This document shows, one piece after another, positions 1-9,034 of a stretch of 64,000 nucleotides of DNA (its first letter is position 1; each line of letters begins with the position of its first letter). This stretch comes from Thalassobium sp. Lineage in GTDB: Bacteria; Pseudomonadota; Gammaproteobacteria; Pseudomonadales; Oceanobacteraceae. The DNA lies in NCBI GenBank assembly GCA_002733205.1, contig NVUW01000014.1, positions 186,001-250,000 of the forward strand, given 5' to 3'. The notes under the pieces were generated by a model that was not told where the DNA came from, ran no database searches, and saw only the letters and a list, made by a program, of their open reading frames with translations. The position numbers were made by a program, and so were the translations under genes.

Positions 1-518
1 GTCAGCAGAATTTCACCCGCACCGAATTCCGCCATTTTTACGGCCCATTCAACCGCGTTAATACCGGTCGGCTTACGGCCGCCATGGGTGAAGATTTCCC
101 AGTGATTATCACCGACCTGCTTGGCGTCGATAGCAACGACAATACACTGTGCACCGAATTTATCCGATGCTGCTTTAACAAACTCAGGGTTATATACCGC
201 TGCCGAATTAATCGACACCTTGTCGGCGCCAGCGTTCAGCATGCGGCGAATATCGTCCAGCTCACGAATGCCACCACCCACCGTCAGCGGTATAAATACC
301 TGCTCGGCAATGGCTTCCACCATATGCACCGTGGTATCACGACCTTCGTGACTGGCGGTAATATCGAGGAAGGTAATTTCGTCGGCGCCCTGGTCGTTAT
401 AACGCTTGGCGATTTCCACCGGATCACCGGCATCGCGGATACCAACAAAGTTCACGCCTTTTACCACGCGGCCTTTATCGACATCCAGACAAGGAATAAT
501 ACGTTTGGCGAGCGCCAT
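1..518 (-). CDS. hisF: Imidazole glycerol phosphate synthase cyclase subunit HisF (3' end outside window)
   Basis: HisF is the cyclase half of IGP synthase. It uses ammonia delivered by HisH to turn PRFAR into imidazole glycerol phosphate and AICAR in the cytoplasm. The reverse-strand translation opens with [20 protein letters not shown], the typical start with the first catalytic aspartate, and later shows the phosphate-binding TVGGGIR loop and a second barrel segment around VAIDAK. About 172 residues are present; the family is about 255 long, so the last third lies off the left edge. The ATG is one base after the hisA stop, which implies translational coupling. The order hisB-hisH-hisA-hisF matches that known in pseudomonads. 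Family assignment is secure. Confidence 0.96.
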   Translation of the reverse strand, partial: MALAKRIIPCLDVDKGRVVKGVNFVGIRDAGDPVEIAKRYNDQGADEITFLDITASHEGRDTTVHMVEAIAEQVFIPLTVGGGIRELDDIRRMLNAGADKVSINSAAVYNPEFVKAASDKFGAQCIVVAIDAKQVGDNHWEIFTHGGRKPTGINAVEWAVKMAEFGAGEILL

Positions 519-519
519 A

Positions 520-1260
520 TCAGGCTCCTGTTAACTCGTCAGCAAGCTGCTGGGCTTCAGCTACGTTCAGCGTACCTTCGTAAATCGCACGGCCGGTAAT
601 AGCACCGAGAATGCCCTGACCTGCCACTTTTGACAGCGCACGGATATCTTCGATATTGGTGACGCCACCGGAGGCGATCACCGGAATACCGCCTTCAACC
701 GCCAGCTGCAGCGTGGCTTCCACGTTCACGCCCTGCATCATGCCGTCACGGGCAATATCGGTATAAACGATGGAGGTTACACCGTCGTTTTTGAACTGCT
801 TGGCCAGATCGACCGCTTTGACGTCTGAGACTTCAGCCCAGCCATCGGTCGCCACAAAACCATCCTGCGCATCCAGACCGACAATCACCGTGCCGGGGAA
901 TGCCTTACAGGCTTCTTTAACAAATTCTGGTTCTTTAACCGCCTTGGTGCCGATAATCACATAGCTGACGCCGGCTTTGATGTAATGCTCGATGGTTTCC
1001 AGCGTGCGGATACCACCACCGATCTGAATCGGCAGACCCGGAAAGGCTTTGGCAATGGCGGTTACGGCTTCACCGTTAACCGGCGTACCGGCAAACGCAC
1101 CGTTCAGATCCACCAGGTGCAGACGGCGACAACCGGCATCGACCCAGCGTTTGGCCATTGAAACCGGATCATCACCAAAAACGGTGGAATCTTCCATACG
1201 GCCCTGACGCAAACGCACACACTGACCATCTTTTAAATCAATCGCAGGAATTACCAGCAT
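520..1260 (-). CDS. hisA: Phosphoribosylformimino-5-aminoimidazole carboxamide ribotide isomerase HisA
   Basis: HisA carries out the Amadori-type isomerisation of ProFAR to PRFAR, the step before HisF/HisH. The 246-residue TIM barrel is of normal length. It starts [17 protein letters not shown] with the catalytic Asp at about residue 8, has the IQIGGGIRT phosphate loop near residue 80, the second catalytic Asp in YTDIARDGM near residue 170, and ends with an ASGGV phosphate-binding turn and [11 protein letters not shown]. It lies between hisH (28 bp upstream) and hisF (1 bp downstream), so the genes are surely one transcript. Confidence 0.97.
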   Translation of the reverse strand: MLVIPAIDLKDGQCVRLRQGRMEDSTVFGDDPVSMAKRWVDAGCRRLHLVDLNGAFAGTPVNGEAVTAIAKAFPGLPIQIGGGIRTLETIEHYIKAGVSYVIIGTKAVKEPEFVKEACKAFPGTVIVGLDAQDGFVATDGWAEVSDVKAVDLAKQFKNDGVTSIVYTDIARDGMMQGVNVEATLQLAVEGGIPVIASGGVTNIEDIRALSKVAGQGILGAITGRAIYEGTLNVAEAQQLADELTGA

Positions 1261-1288
1261 TGTTGTACCTTACATTCTGAATTTGGAA

Positions 1289-1933
1289 TCAGGCCTGACC
1301 ATCCCAGGCGAGGAAGTTTTTCAGCAACGCCAGACCAGCGTTGTGGCTTTTTTCTGGGTGAAACTGCACCGCAAAGACATTGTCTTCGCCCATCGCAGCA
1401 GCAAAGTCGACGCCGTAATGGCCACGGCCTTTCACCTGCACGACATTAGCCGCCTGCACGTAGTAGGAATGCACAAAGTAGAAGCGGCTGTTATCGGCGA
1501 TACCGGCCCACAGCGGGTGCGCAACCTGCTCAACACGGTTCCAGCCCATATGCGGGACTTTCAGCTTTTCGCCATTCTCCACCAGATCATTGCCGAAGAA
1601 TTTCACTTCGCCGGGAAACAATCCCATGCATTCGACGCCGCCGTTTTCTTCGCTGCGCTCCATCATGGCCTGCAGGCCAACACAGATGCCCAGCAGCGGT
1701 TTGGTTTTGCGGACTTCCGCCACCACCTGATCAATTTCCTGACGGCGGATTTCCGCCATACAGTCACGAATCGCACCAACACCCGGCAATACCACGTGGT
1801 CAGCCTTGCGGATAACTTCCGCATCGCTGGTAACCACCACCTTCGTATCCGGCGCCACCGTTTGCAGTGCGCCGTGGGCGGAGTGCAGGTTGCCCATGCC
1901 GTAATCGATCACTGCACAGAGTTTACTGCTCAT
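1289..1933 (-). CDS. hisH: Imidazole glycerol phosphate synthase glutamine amidotransferase subunit HisH
   Basis: HisH is the class I glutaminase that supplies ammonia to HisF. At 214 residues it is full length. It begins with the conserved [14 protein letters not shown]. The nucleophile elbow is [11 protein letters not shown], with the catalytic Cys near residue 83. The His/Glu pair appears in FHPEKSH near residue 193. The gene is 17 bp downstream of hisB and 28 bp upstream of hisA in the same minus-strand operon. Confidence 0.96.
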   Translation of the reverse strand: MSSKLCAVIDYGMGNLHSAHGALQTVAPDTKVVVTSDAEVIRKADHVVLPGVGAIRDCMAEIRRQEIDQVVAEVRKTKPLLGICVGLQAMMERSEENGGVECMGLFPGEVKFFGNDLVENGEKLKVPHMGWNRVEQVAHPLWAGIADNSRFYFVHSYYVQAANVVQVKGRGHYGVDFAAAMGEDNVFAVQFHPEKSHNAGLALLKNFLAWDGQA

Positions 1934-1950
1934 TCATTTATCCTTTGTGC

Positions 1951-2541
1951 TTACAGGCAACCTTTGGTGGAGGGCATCACGCCTTCCATACGGGGGTCCA
2001 GCTCCAGCGCCATGCGCAGAGCGCGGCCAAACGCTTTGAAAATGGTTTCAGCCTGGTGATGGGCATTAAAACCCTTCAGATTGTCGATATGCAGCGTCAC
2101 GCCGGCATGATTCACAAAGCCCTGAAAGAACTCCCAGAACAGCTGCGTATCAAGTTTACCGATACTGGCGCGAGTGAACTCAACCTTCATATCCAGACCC
2201 GGGCGACCGGAGAAGTCGATAACCACCCGTGACAAAGCTTCATCCAGCGGCACGTAAGAGTGGCCGTAACGGACGATGCCTTTTTTATCACCCACGGCTT
2301 TGGCAAATGCCTGACCGAGGGTGATGCCAATATCTTCCACGCTGTGGTGATCGTCGATGTGATTATCACCTTTGCAGGTGATATCGAGGTCGATCAGACC
2401 ATGGCGGGCAATCTGATCCATCATGTGTTCCAGAAAAGGTACGCCGGTATCAAAGCGTGACTTACCGGTGCCGTCCAGGTTGATGGTGACGCTTATCTGG
2501 GTCTCCAGCGTATTACGCTCGACCGTTGCGCTGCGGGCCAT
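1951..2541 (-). CDS. hisB: Imidazoleglycerol-phosphate dehydratase HisB
   Basis: This is the monofunctional dehydratase making imidazole acetol phosphate from IGP. The reading frame stays open upstream to 2580, but the family starts at [15 protein letters not shown], so I take the ATG at 2541, giving 196 residues, the usual size. The metal-binding motifs are [11 protein letters not shown] near residue 70 and [11 protein letters not shown] near residue 165. There is no HisN phosphatase domain fused in front, unlike in enterobacteria. It is the first gene of the his run in this window. The 150 bp up to the divergent GNAT gene should hold its promoter, though I could not identify clear -35/-10 boxes. 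Confidence 0.95.
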   Translation of the reverse strand: MARSATVERNTLETQISVTINLDGTGKSRFDTGVPFLEHMMDQIARHGLIDLDITCKGDNHIDDHHSVEDIGITLGQAFAKAVGDKKGIVRYGHSYVPLDEALSRVVIDFSGRPGLDMKVEFTRASIGKLDTQLFWEFFQGFVNHAGVTLHIDNLKGFNAHHQAETIFKAFGRALRMALELDPRMEGVMPSTKGCL

Positions 2542-2691
2542 GGGCTTGCTCCAACTCTCGCAAAAAGGAAAAGAAAGCATTATAAAGCAAAGCGCTTAAG
2601 AAAATAGGCCGGGCTTTGAGCTACAGGTAAATTCCCGCCGATTTCAATCCCATCACGGCCACTTCCCCGCCATTGCCATGGAGCCAACGCT

Positions 2692-3102
2692 GTGCCAGTT
2701 AAATTGGAACATATCCAGTCACCAACAGACGCCGACTGGAACGATCTCGAAAAAATTCATCAGGAAACCGCAACAGACGGCCTGACCTTTGGCCGTGCGG
2801 CACTGGAACAGCACCTGCAAAACGGTGGCTGGATTATGGCCGGACGTTTTAACGACCGTATCATCGGTGTGATTCTGGCAAGCGAAAGCCGCGAGGGAGT
2901 GCTACTGCAGCAGGCTGCTGTACGCACCATTACCCAGCGCCGTGGCGTTATGCATCAATTACTACATTTTATTCAAAGCTGGGCGGCCACTGAGGGTAAA
3001 AGACTGTATGCAGGAGCCTGTCCCGACGCCCTGATACCGGCTCTGCAACACCGCGGTTTTAGCGCCAAAGACACCTTTTGGATGTACAATCCAGAGAAAT
3101 AA
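2692..3102 (+). CDS. GNAT-fold protein, PanZ/PanM-like
   Basis: This 136-residue protein opens with GTG. It has a compact GNAT core: a WIMAGRFNDRIIGVILAS strand pair near residue 48, then TITQRRGVMHQLL, an acetyl-CoA-binding motif A in which the second glycine of the usual RxxGxG/A is absent. Length and the AGRFNDRIIG segment recall E. coli PanZ (PanM), the acetyl-CoA sensor that promotes PanD maturation and feedback control. The resemblance is from memory and moderate, so it could equally be an unassigned acetyltransferase. It is divergent from hisB and 109 bp ahead of the MlaC-like gene. Confidence 0.6.
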   Translation: MPVKLEHIQSPTDADWNDLEKIHQETATDGLTFGRAALEQHLQNGGWIMAGRFNDRIIGVILASESREGVLLQQAAVRTITQRRGVMHQLLHFIQSWAATEGKRLYAGACPDALIPALQHRGFSAKDTFWMYNPEK

Positions 3103-3211
3103 CCTCTCGTTGTTGCATGGATGCAACAAAAAATTCACAGAACGCCACCTTTTCATATCCGTCGCTGATAGCCATACTGGTCAAACTGTTCGACTCCCGG
3201 CGGAGAACGTT

Positions 3212-3853
3212 ATGCGAATTGCCCTTCAGACATTATCAACCTTTGCGATCTTTCTGGCCGCATTGCTGGCTTGTGCCAGCGCCAGTGCTAATGAGGCTGA
3301 TGCCACACCAGTAAGTGCATCAGCTCCGCGTGATGTGGTTGCCTCGGCAACACTTGGTATTATTAACGAGCTGAACAAACTGCAACCGGAACAACGCAGC
3401 GAAGACGAAGTTCGCCGCCTGGTGCAAACTTACATCGTGCCAGCCATCGATCAGGAAAAAATTGCCATGGGCGCGCTGGGGAAATACTGGCGTCGTGCCA
3501 ACCCTGAGCAACGCCAGGCTTTTATTGATCGCTTCCGTGAACTGCAGATCCGAACCTACAGCGGTGCTTTCAAAGCCTTTAATGGTGAGCAGTTCGTCTT
3601 TGAAGAAGCGCGCTTTAACAACAGTGGCGACAAAGCACTGGTTAAAGGCACGCTGAAGCAAAACAACGGCAATACGATTCCTGTTGATTTCCGCCTGTTC
3701 CGCGATGATGAAACCCAGCAATGGCGCATCTATGATGCGGTCATTGCCGGTCTGGGTATGGTGAAAACCTACCGCGAACAACTGAGCGAGCGTTTACAAA
3801 ATATCAGCATGAATGAACTGCTGGCGGAACTTTCCGCTGAGGATGCCAACTAA
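3212..3853 (+). CDS. MlaC/Ttg2D-family periplasmic phospholipid-binding protein
   Basis: The 213-residue product begins at an ATG at 3212 preceded by CGGAGAA. The open frame reaches further upstream, but only this start puts a clean signal peptide first (hydrophobic FAIFLAALLACASASA, probable cleavage after ASA). The mature part has the MlaC pattern: DVVASATLGIINEL, a YIVPAIDQEKIAMGALGKYWRRA segment in which the helix before the RRA is conserved, FIDRFRELQIRTYSGAF, and a VDFRLFRDDETQQWRIYD strand before the C-terminal helix. MlaC carries phospholipids between outer and inner membrane in the Mla/Ttg2 system. It stands alone here, without mlaDEF or mlaB, and is followed at once by a terminator. 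Confidence 0.85.
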   Translation: MRIALQTLSTFAIFLAALLACASASANEADATPVSASAPRDVVASATLGIINELNKLQPEQRSEDEVRRLVQTYIVPAIDQEKIAMGALGKYWRRANPEQRQAFIDRFRELQIRTYSGAFKAFNGEQFVFEEARFNNSGDKALVKGTLKQNNGNTIPVDFRLFRDDETQQWRIYDAVIAGLGMVKTYREQLSERLQNISMNELLAELSAEDAN

Positions 3854-3896
3854 ACGTACAGCAAGTCTCTCTTTCTTGTTTTTTTCCTCCCCTATT

Positions 3897-3921
3897 ACTG
3901 GCCCTTGTGGCCAGTTTTTTT
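3897..3921 (+). terminator. Rho-independent terminator after the mlaC-like gene
   Basis: A perfect 7-bp stem ACTGGCC/GGCCAGT with loop CTTGT is followed by a run of seven T. It ends the transcript of the MlaC-like gene 43 bp after its stop. Confidence 0.85.
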
Positions 3922-4021
3922 ATGCCTCCGGTTCAGCCTGCGATGGTAATCCCCGCTCTCCTTACCTAAGCTGGACTATGTGCCAGAACATAAACGGACA
4001 GACAAAGCAGAGTCCGCATCC

Positions 4022-4285
4022 ATGGCAAAGGAATCTCTTCCGCAATCCGGCGCGGCGGTTTATTGTCTGCCTCCGGCTTTACAAAATGAGATCGCCTGTT
4101 CAGCCGGCCCCCAAACACAATGTTGGCAGGTGTTAATAACGGACGGGCGCATTGCCAGTAGCAGGGAATCGGAGAATTTTGTGCAGCAGGGTCGCATGAG
4201 CAGTTTTACGCAACAGGAGAATCGCAGCCAGCCGTTGACTGGCGCGCACGACCGCCACAACCGGCGTCAGGAGGGCATGCTTTGA
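4022..4285 (+). CDS. Small hypothetical protein coupled to the GGDEF/EAL gene
   Basis: An open frame from ATG 4022 (a GTG at 3980 is also possible) ends in TGA at 4283-4285. It therefore overlaps the TTG start of the following c-di-GMP gene as TTGA, the geometry of translational coupling. The product would be 87 residues, hydrophilic, rich in Ser, Gln and Arg, with three cysteines in a CLPPALQNEIACSAG region. No signal peptide or domain is recognised. Ribosome-binding sequence in front of 4022 is poor. It may be a real leader gene or only an open stretch of the 5' region. Confidence 0.35.
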   Translation: MAKESLPQSGAAVYCLPPALQNEIACSAGPQTQCWQVLITDGRIASSRESENFVQQGRMSSFTQQENRSQPLTGAHDRHNRRQEGML

Positions 4286-6705
4286 TCCGCAGCCTCAGCA
4301 TGCAATCGTTACGACGCAAACTGGTCATCATTGCCATGATTACCACCGGCCTGACGTTGCTGGTTTCTAACCTCGCGTTTATTTCACTCGAATACTATCT
4401 GAGCCGTCAGGATACCGAGAAAAAACTGACCGTCCTCGGCGAAGTGATTGCCAGTCGCGCCACCGCAGCCCTGACGTTCAGCGACTTCACTTTATTGAGC
4501 ACCAATCTGCACACTTTACGCGCCGATACCAGCGTGGTCCGCGGCTGCATCTACACGGAAAACCAGTCGTTGGCCGCCGCCTATATGTCGGAGGAAGACG
4601 GTATTGAATGCCCCGTCCGACTACCGGAATTGCAGCGTAAACAGCTGCATAATTTCACTCAGTTTTTCCCCATCCTGCTCGATGGCGAACCGATCGGCAT
4701 GCTCTATATAGAAATCAGCCATAAAGACCTGCTGCACCGCATCAATCAGTTCCTGATCTTTTCTTTGATTATTCTGGCTGCGGCGGTGTTGTTGGCCATA
4801 TTCCTCGCCAATAAATTGCAGGGCGTGGTTGCCCGGCCAATGAAGGATCTGGGTAATACGCTGCGCCACATCATGCTCAACAAGGATTACTCCATCCGCG
4901 CAGCGAAAGAAAACAACGACGAACTGGGCGATCTGGTTGATCTGTTCAACAGCCTGCTGCTGACCATTGAGGAAGAAAATGCATCGCTCAAAACCAGTGA
5001 AGAGCGCTTCCGCAAACTGACAGCATTATCCCCGGTGGGTATTTTTCAGGTCGATGGCAAGCAGCGCCTGCAGTATGTCAACCAGCGCTGGCGCGATATT
5101 CATGGCATTCCCGATGAGCTGCCCAGCCTGCAGGACTGGTTTGCGCGTATCCATCCGGATGATCTGAATACCACGCAACAAGCCTGGAACCGGCTGATCT
5201 GCGAGCAGGAAAGCATCGCCCTGGAGCTGCGTCTGGTGCGTCGCGATCACAGCCATACCTGGATTCAGCTGCTGGCCAGTGCGCTGCATGACCGTAATGG
5301 CGAATTGCTGGGCTATTTAGGGGCTATTTCAGATATTTCCGAACTGAAAGCCGCACAGATTCAGATGGAAAACCTCGCCTTTTACGATCCGCTGACCGGC
5401 CTGGCCAACCGCCGCTTATTTAAAAATCGTCTGGAAAAAGCCGTAAAAAGCGTTCTGCGCTCAGGCTCTTCGATGGCGCTGATGTTCCTCGACATGGATC
5501 AGTTCAAACGCATCAACGATACCCTTGGCCACGATGCCGGCGATATCCTGCTGAAGGAAGTATCCAACCGTTTAAGTGCCACTGTACGTGAAAACGACAC
5601 CGTTTCGCGTATTGGCGGCGATGAATTCACCATTCTGCTGACCGATGTACACCACACCGCCGATGTATTGGTGGTCGCCGAGAAGCTGTTACTGGCGCTG
5701 GCCAAGCCTATCCGCATCAAAGGCCAGGACATCGTGACGACCGTCAGTATTGGTATCACCCTGACACCGGATGACTCGACCGACGTTAACACCCTGATGA
5801 AAAACGCCGACCTGGCGATGTACCGCGCCAAAGAACTTGGCCGCAACAACTTCCAGTTTTTCTCGGAAGATATGAATCAATCCATTCTCGAGCATCTGTC
5901 GCTGGAGAAAGAGATCAACGAAGCCATAAACCGCGAACAGTTCAGCCTGGTATTCCAGCCCAAAATCAGCCTGTTCGACTATAGCGTTACCGGTGTTGAA
6001 ACCCTGATCCGCTGGCAGCATCCGGAAAAAGGCATGATTACCCCCGACCGCTTTATTCCGGTGGCCGAAGAAACCGGGCAAATTATTGAAATCGGCAGCT
6101 GGGTGCTGGAGCAAAGCTGCCGCCAGATAAGCTCACTGATCCGCAGCAATGTACTGCCCAATACCGCGAAGGTTGCGGTTAACCTCTCCGCCCGCCAGTT
6201 TACCGACCCAAGCCTGCTGGCACGCATTAACAGTGTGATCGAAATCAGCCAGATCCCGCCCCATTGTCTGGAGCTGGAAATTACCGAAAGCACGCTGATG
6301 GAAGACGTCGAAAGCGCCATCCAGATCATGCAGGAAATCAAAAAAATCGGCGTTGCCATCGCCATCGATGACTTCGGTACCGGCTACTCCTCTCTGGCCT
6401 ACATCAAACGCTTCCCGATTGACGTGCTGAAAGTCGACCGCTCTTTTGTTATGGATATTCCGGACGACAAAAACGATATGGCCATCACCGCTGCGGTCAT
6501 CGCTATGGCACACAAACTGAGCATGACAGTCGTGGCCGAAGGCGTGGAAACCCAGGAGCAACTGCACTTCCTGCGGCAAAATAATTGCGATGAAGGCCAG
6601 GGCTATCTGTTCAGCCGGCCTCTGTCGCTTGGCCAGCTGCACCAGTTCCTCAACGAAAACGAACGCATGCGTAAGCAGGGGAATCATATCGGCCTGCTGC
6701 AATAA
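4282..6705 (+). CDS. CHASE8-HAMP-PAS-GGDEF-EAL membrane c-di-GMP enzyme
   Basis: This is an 807-residue inner-membrane signalling protein. A first membrane helix (about 13-35) and a second (about 155-175) flank a periplasmic CHASE8-like sensor. A HAMP linker follows (about 175-230), then a PAS fold (about 240-350), GGDEF (about 365-520) and EAL (about 535-790). The GGDEF signature RIGGDEFTILL is intact at residues 445-449, with the substrate-binding FLDMDQFKRINDTLGHD before it. In the phosphodiesterase domain the eponymous motif reads ETL from residue 573 rather than EAL, while DDFGTGYSSLAYIKRFP near 696 and the late KVDRSFV are canonical. Both activities are therefore possible. The TTG start has a good AGGAGG site. 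ATG 4303 is an alternative. Confidence 0.92.
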   Translation: MIRSLSMQSLRRKLVIIAMITTGLTLLVSNLAFISLEYYLSRQDTEKKLTVLGEVIASRATAALTFSDFTLLSTNLHTLRADTSVVRGCIYTENQSLAAAYMSEEDGIECPVRLPELQRKQLHNFTQFFPILLDGEPIGMLYIEISHKDLLHRINQFLIFSLIILAAAVLLAIFLANKLQGVVARPMKDLGNTLRHIMLNKDYSIRAAKENNDELGDLVDLFNSLLLTIEEENASLKTSEERFRKLTALSPVGIFQVDGKQRLQYVNQRWRDIHGIPDELPSLQDWFARIHPDDLNTTQQAWNRLICEQESIALELRLVRRDHSHTWIQLLASALHDRNGELLGYLGAISDISELKAAQIQMENLAFYDPLTGLANRRLFKNRLEKAVKSVLRSGSSMALMFLDMDQFKRINDTLGHDAGDILLKEVSNRLSATVRENDTVSRIGGDEFTILLTDVHHTADVLVVAEKLLLALAKPIRIKGQDIVTTVSIGITLTPDDSTDVNTLMKNADLAMYRAKELGRNNFQFFSEDMNQSILEHLSLEKEINEAINREQFSLVFQPKISLFDYSVTGVETLIRWQHPEKGMITPDRFIPVAEETGQIIEIGSWVLEQSCRQISSLIRSNVLPNTAKVAVNLSARQFTDPSLLARINSVIEISQIPPHCLELEITESTLMEDVESAIQIMQEIKKIGVAIAIDDFGTGYSSLAYIKRFPIDVLKVDRSFVMDIPDDKNDMAITAAVIAMAHKLSMTVVAEGVETQEQLHFLRQNNCDEGQGYLFSRPLSLGQLHQFLNENERMRKQGNHIGLLQ

Positions 6706-6766
6706 GCCCTCGTTCCGCGCTGGTGAAATACCTATACTGGCGCCCAAATCTTAATCTTCTGTATTT

Positions 6767-7870
6767 ATGACGCGCTCATTTTCTTTCGCCGATGCCGTGC
6801 TCGGCTGGTATCACAAACACGGCCGCAAAGACCTGCCCTGGCAGCAACAGATCAATCCTTACCGGGTCTGGGTTTCCGAAATCATGCTGCAGCAAACCCA
6901 GGTCAGCACTGTCATTCCCTATTTTGAACGCTTTATGCAGCGCTTCCCCGATGTGCAGGCACTGGCCGCTGCAACTCAGGACGAAGTTCTGCACCTGTGG
7001 ACCGGCCTTGGCTACTACGCCCGCGGACGCAACCTGCACGCCTGCGCTCAGGCCGTGGTACGCGATTTTAACGGTGAATTTCCGCGCAGCGTCGAAGCCT
7101 TAAGCGAACTGCCGGGCATCGGGCGCTCCACCGCCGCCGCCATCGCCTCCATCAGCATGAATATCAATGCGCCGATTCTCGACGGCAACGTCAAACGCGT
7201 ACTGACCCGCTTCTTCGCGATTGAAGGCTGGCCCGGCGAAACCAAAGTACAAAACCAGCTGTGGACTCTGGCGGAAGAGCTGACGCCGCAACACAGCTCA
7301 CGCGAATACACCCAGGCAATGATGGATCTCGGCGCGACGCTCTGTACACGCAGCAAACCCGCCTGCGGTATCTGCCCGCTGCAGCCGCAATGTGAGGGCT
7401 TACAAACCGGCAAGCCGACACAGTTCCCGAACAGCAAACCGAAAAAAGAAAAACCGGAAAAGCACAGCCTGTTGCTGATGATTCAGAACCCGGCTGGCGA
7501 ATACCTGTTACTGCAGCGCCCGCAAAAAGGCATCTGGGGCGGTTTATGGAGCTTTCCGGAAGCGCAGGACATACAACAGGCCCGGCAACTGCTGCAGGAA
7601 CAACTCAATCATCACAGCGGTGATGATGAAGAACAGTGGCTGACGCCCTTCCGCCACACATTCAGCCACTATCACCTGCATATTCAGCCGATACTCATCC
7701 GTCTGCCGCACAGCCATCTCGCCGTAGGCGAAACTGGCGACCAGCAGCAACACTGGTACAATCCCCGCAACCCCAGCACGCTGGGCCTGGCAGCACCGGT
7801 AAAAATGCTGCTGCAAAGCATGGCCGGCACCAGCGCCGAATCCGGCATACCGTCCGAGGAATTGTTATGA
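6767..7870 (+). CDS. mutY: A/G-specific adenine DNA glycosylase MutY
   Basis: MutY removes adenine mispaired with 8-oxoguanine. The 367-residue protein has the family start [13 protein letters not shown], the EIMLQQTQV helix with its catalytic Glu, the helix-hairpin-helix [15 protein letters not shown] near residue 115 with the catalytic Asp in ILDGNVKRV, and four 4Fe-4S cysteines at 193, 200, 203 and 209 with the C-X6-C-X2-C-X5-C spacing. The C-terminal third is the NUDIX-like 8-oxoG recognition domain ([19 protein letters not shown]). Its TGA overlaps the yggX ATG. This pairing is widely conserved in gammaproteobacteria. Confidence 0.97.
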   Translation: MTRSFSFADAVLGWYHKHGRKDLPWQQQINPYRVWVSEIMLQQTQVSTVIPYFERFMQRFPDVQALAAATQDEVLHLWTGLGYYARGRNLHACAQAVVRDFNGEFPRSVEALSELPGIGRSTAAAIASISMNINAPILDGNVKRVLTRFFAIEGWPGETKVQNQLWTLAEELTPQHSSREYTQAMMDLGATLCTRSKPACGICPLQPQCEGLQTGKPTQFPNSKPKKEKPEKHSLLLMIQNPAGEYLLLQRPQKGIWGGLWSFPEAQDIQQARQLLQEQLNHHSGDDEEQWLTPFRHTFSHYHLHIQPILIRLPHSHLAVGETGDQQQHWYNPRNPSTLGLAAPVKMLLQSMAGTSAESGIPSEELL

Positions 7871-8145
7871 CCCGCAACGTTTTCTGCAAAAAGTACCAAC
7901 AGGAACTTGAAGGCCTGAGCAGCCAGCCTTTCCCCGGCCCGAAAGGCGAAGAAATCTTCCTCCATGTCTCGCAAAAAGCCTGGGATGAATGGACCGTTCA
8001 CCAGACCCGTCTGATCAACGAGAAGCACCTCAACATGATGGACATACAGGCACGCAAATATCTGACCGAGCAACGGGACAAATTCTTCAGCGGCGACGAG
8101 TTCGACATGGCTGAAGGCTATGTTCCTGAAAATAAAGATAAATAA
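7867..8145 (+). CDS. yggX: Fe(2+)-trafficking / oxidative damage protection protein YggX
   Basis: The 92-residue protein starts [17 protein letters not shown], which carries the conserved Cys at position 7 and is diagnostic for the YggX family. It continues with [28 protein letters not shown] and ends EGYVPE. YggX protects iron-sulphur enzymes from oxidative damage. It overlaps mutY by 4 bp (ATGA), so the two are co-translated. Confidence 0.96.
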   Translation: MTRNVFCKKYQQELEGLSSQPFPGPKGEEIFLHVSQKAWDEWTVHQTRLINEKHLNMMDIQARKYLTEQRDKFFSGDEFDMAEGYVPENKDK

Positions 8146-8160
8146 ACCGATTGCGGGGGG

Positions 8161-8189
8161 TTGACACTCCGCCAGCCAACGGGTTTAAT
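8161..8189 (+). promoter_or_regulatory. Sigma-70 promoter of the tRNA-Phe gene
   Basis: A perfect -35 TTGACA (8161-8166) and -10 TTTAAT (8184-8189) are 17 bp apart. A GC-rich discriminator ACGCGCC follows directly, as is usual for stable-RNA promoters under stringent control. The tRNA begins at 8228. Confidence 0.8.
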
Positions 8190-8227
8190 ACGCGCCACTT
8201 GACGAACACAACGTTGTTCAACAAGAC

Positions 8228-8303
8228 GCCCAGATAGCTCAGTCGGTAGAGCAGGGGATTGAAAATCCCCGTGTCGGTGGTTCGATTCCGCCTCTGGGCA
8301 CCA
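8228..8303 (+). tRNA. tRNA-Phe (anticodon GAA)
   Basis: The 76-nt cloverleaf has acceptor GCCCAGA paired with TCTGGGC, D arm GCTCAGTCGGTAGAGC, anticodon arm GGGGATTGAAAATCCCC with anticodon GAA, a TTCGATT T-loop and an encoded CCA end. It is followed at once by a terminator. A mutY-yggX-tRNA-Phe order is common in related genomes, as recalled. Confidence 0.97.
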
Positions 8304-8640
8304 CGAATATTAAAGAGCCCGCATAGCAATATGCGGGCTTTTTTATTGCCTGAAATCGGCGTCATCTCAGGTTCGATTCATCAGGGCCATCCATGGCCCT
8401 GCCCCTGCGGGCAGCCTGCGGCTGTGCAAATCTGTTCCGGACAGATTTGTCCGCCTCTGGGCACCACGAATATTAAAGAGCCCGCATAGCAATATGCGGG
8501 CTTTTTTATTGCCTGTTATACAGCGTCATCTCAGGTTCGATTCATCAGGGCAGCCTATGGCTTTGCAAATCAGTGCCGGACAGAGTGGTCCGCCCCTAGC
8601 ACCAACCATTTCAAGAGCCGCACTAATGCGGGGCTTTTTA
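8287..8640 (+). repeat. Tandem duplicates of the tRNA-Phe 3' end and terminator
   Basis: A 66-bp block covering the last 17 nt of the tRNA, its CCA and the terminator (8287-8352) is repeated without a mismatch at 8450-8515. A following 29-bp block (8359-8387) is repeated at 8523-8551. A third, degenerate copy lies at 8590-8640. No complete second tRNA is present. Between copies one and two lie three consecutive hairpins: 8382-8401, 8399-8414, and 8427-8449 (9-bp stem CAAATCTGT/ACAGATTTG). Confidence 0.9.
8316..8345 (+). terminator. Rho-independent terminator of tRNA-Phe
   Basis: A 10-bp stem AGCCCGCATA/TATGCGGGCT with a GCAA loop is followed by a T-rich tract. The same hairpin recurs identically in the downstream duplicate. 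Confidence 0.9.
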
Positions 8641-9034
8641 TGCCCGCCGTTCAGGCTGCCACACATATGGTACACATTTTCTGATCAGGCGCGGTTCGGT
8701 TTCCGACTTCAATCGTCGATTACACGGTAAAGGCCTCTGCTTCTCTCTGAAAGTCACTGAGAGGAAGCAGACCAAAGAGCACGCGTTTTTAAAAAAGAAC
8801 AAGACCAGAACGCCAAGAGGCAAACGGGACAAATAAAAAACAACAGCCGAACCGATAGCCCGAGAGTTGGTAATGATGTCAAATTTACTGGCCCTAACAT
8901 TGGCGATGCACGCTATTTCAACAACAATAAAAACACCAACGACCGTTATTTTAAAACATCGACTCATTCACTACATAATTTTAACGCAATCATTTTTATT
9001 ATTCATAAAGTCATTTCACTCCATCCCTGAATAG
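8641..9034. other. Non-coding, A/T-richer stretch
   Basis: No convincing gene was found between the last degenerate tRNA-end repeat and the aminotransferase stop. The only sizeable open frame (8638-8967, minus) has no ribosome-binding site and no recognisable domain. Base composition is visibly more A/T-rich than that of neighbouring genes, as often seen next to tRNA integration sites. Confidence 0.5.

Noticed and set aside
84..599. Long plus-strand frame opposite hisF
   Set aside because: It lies antisense to a well-supported hisF, has no domain and is a mirror of codon bias.
1283..2232. Plus-strand frames opposite hisH and hisB
   Set aside because: Both are antisense shadows of conserved genes with intact catalytic motifs.
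8638..8967. 109-residue minus-strand frame in the A/T-rich gap
   Set aside because: No ribosome-binding site, no recognised domain, and its 3' end runs into the degenerate repeat.
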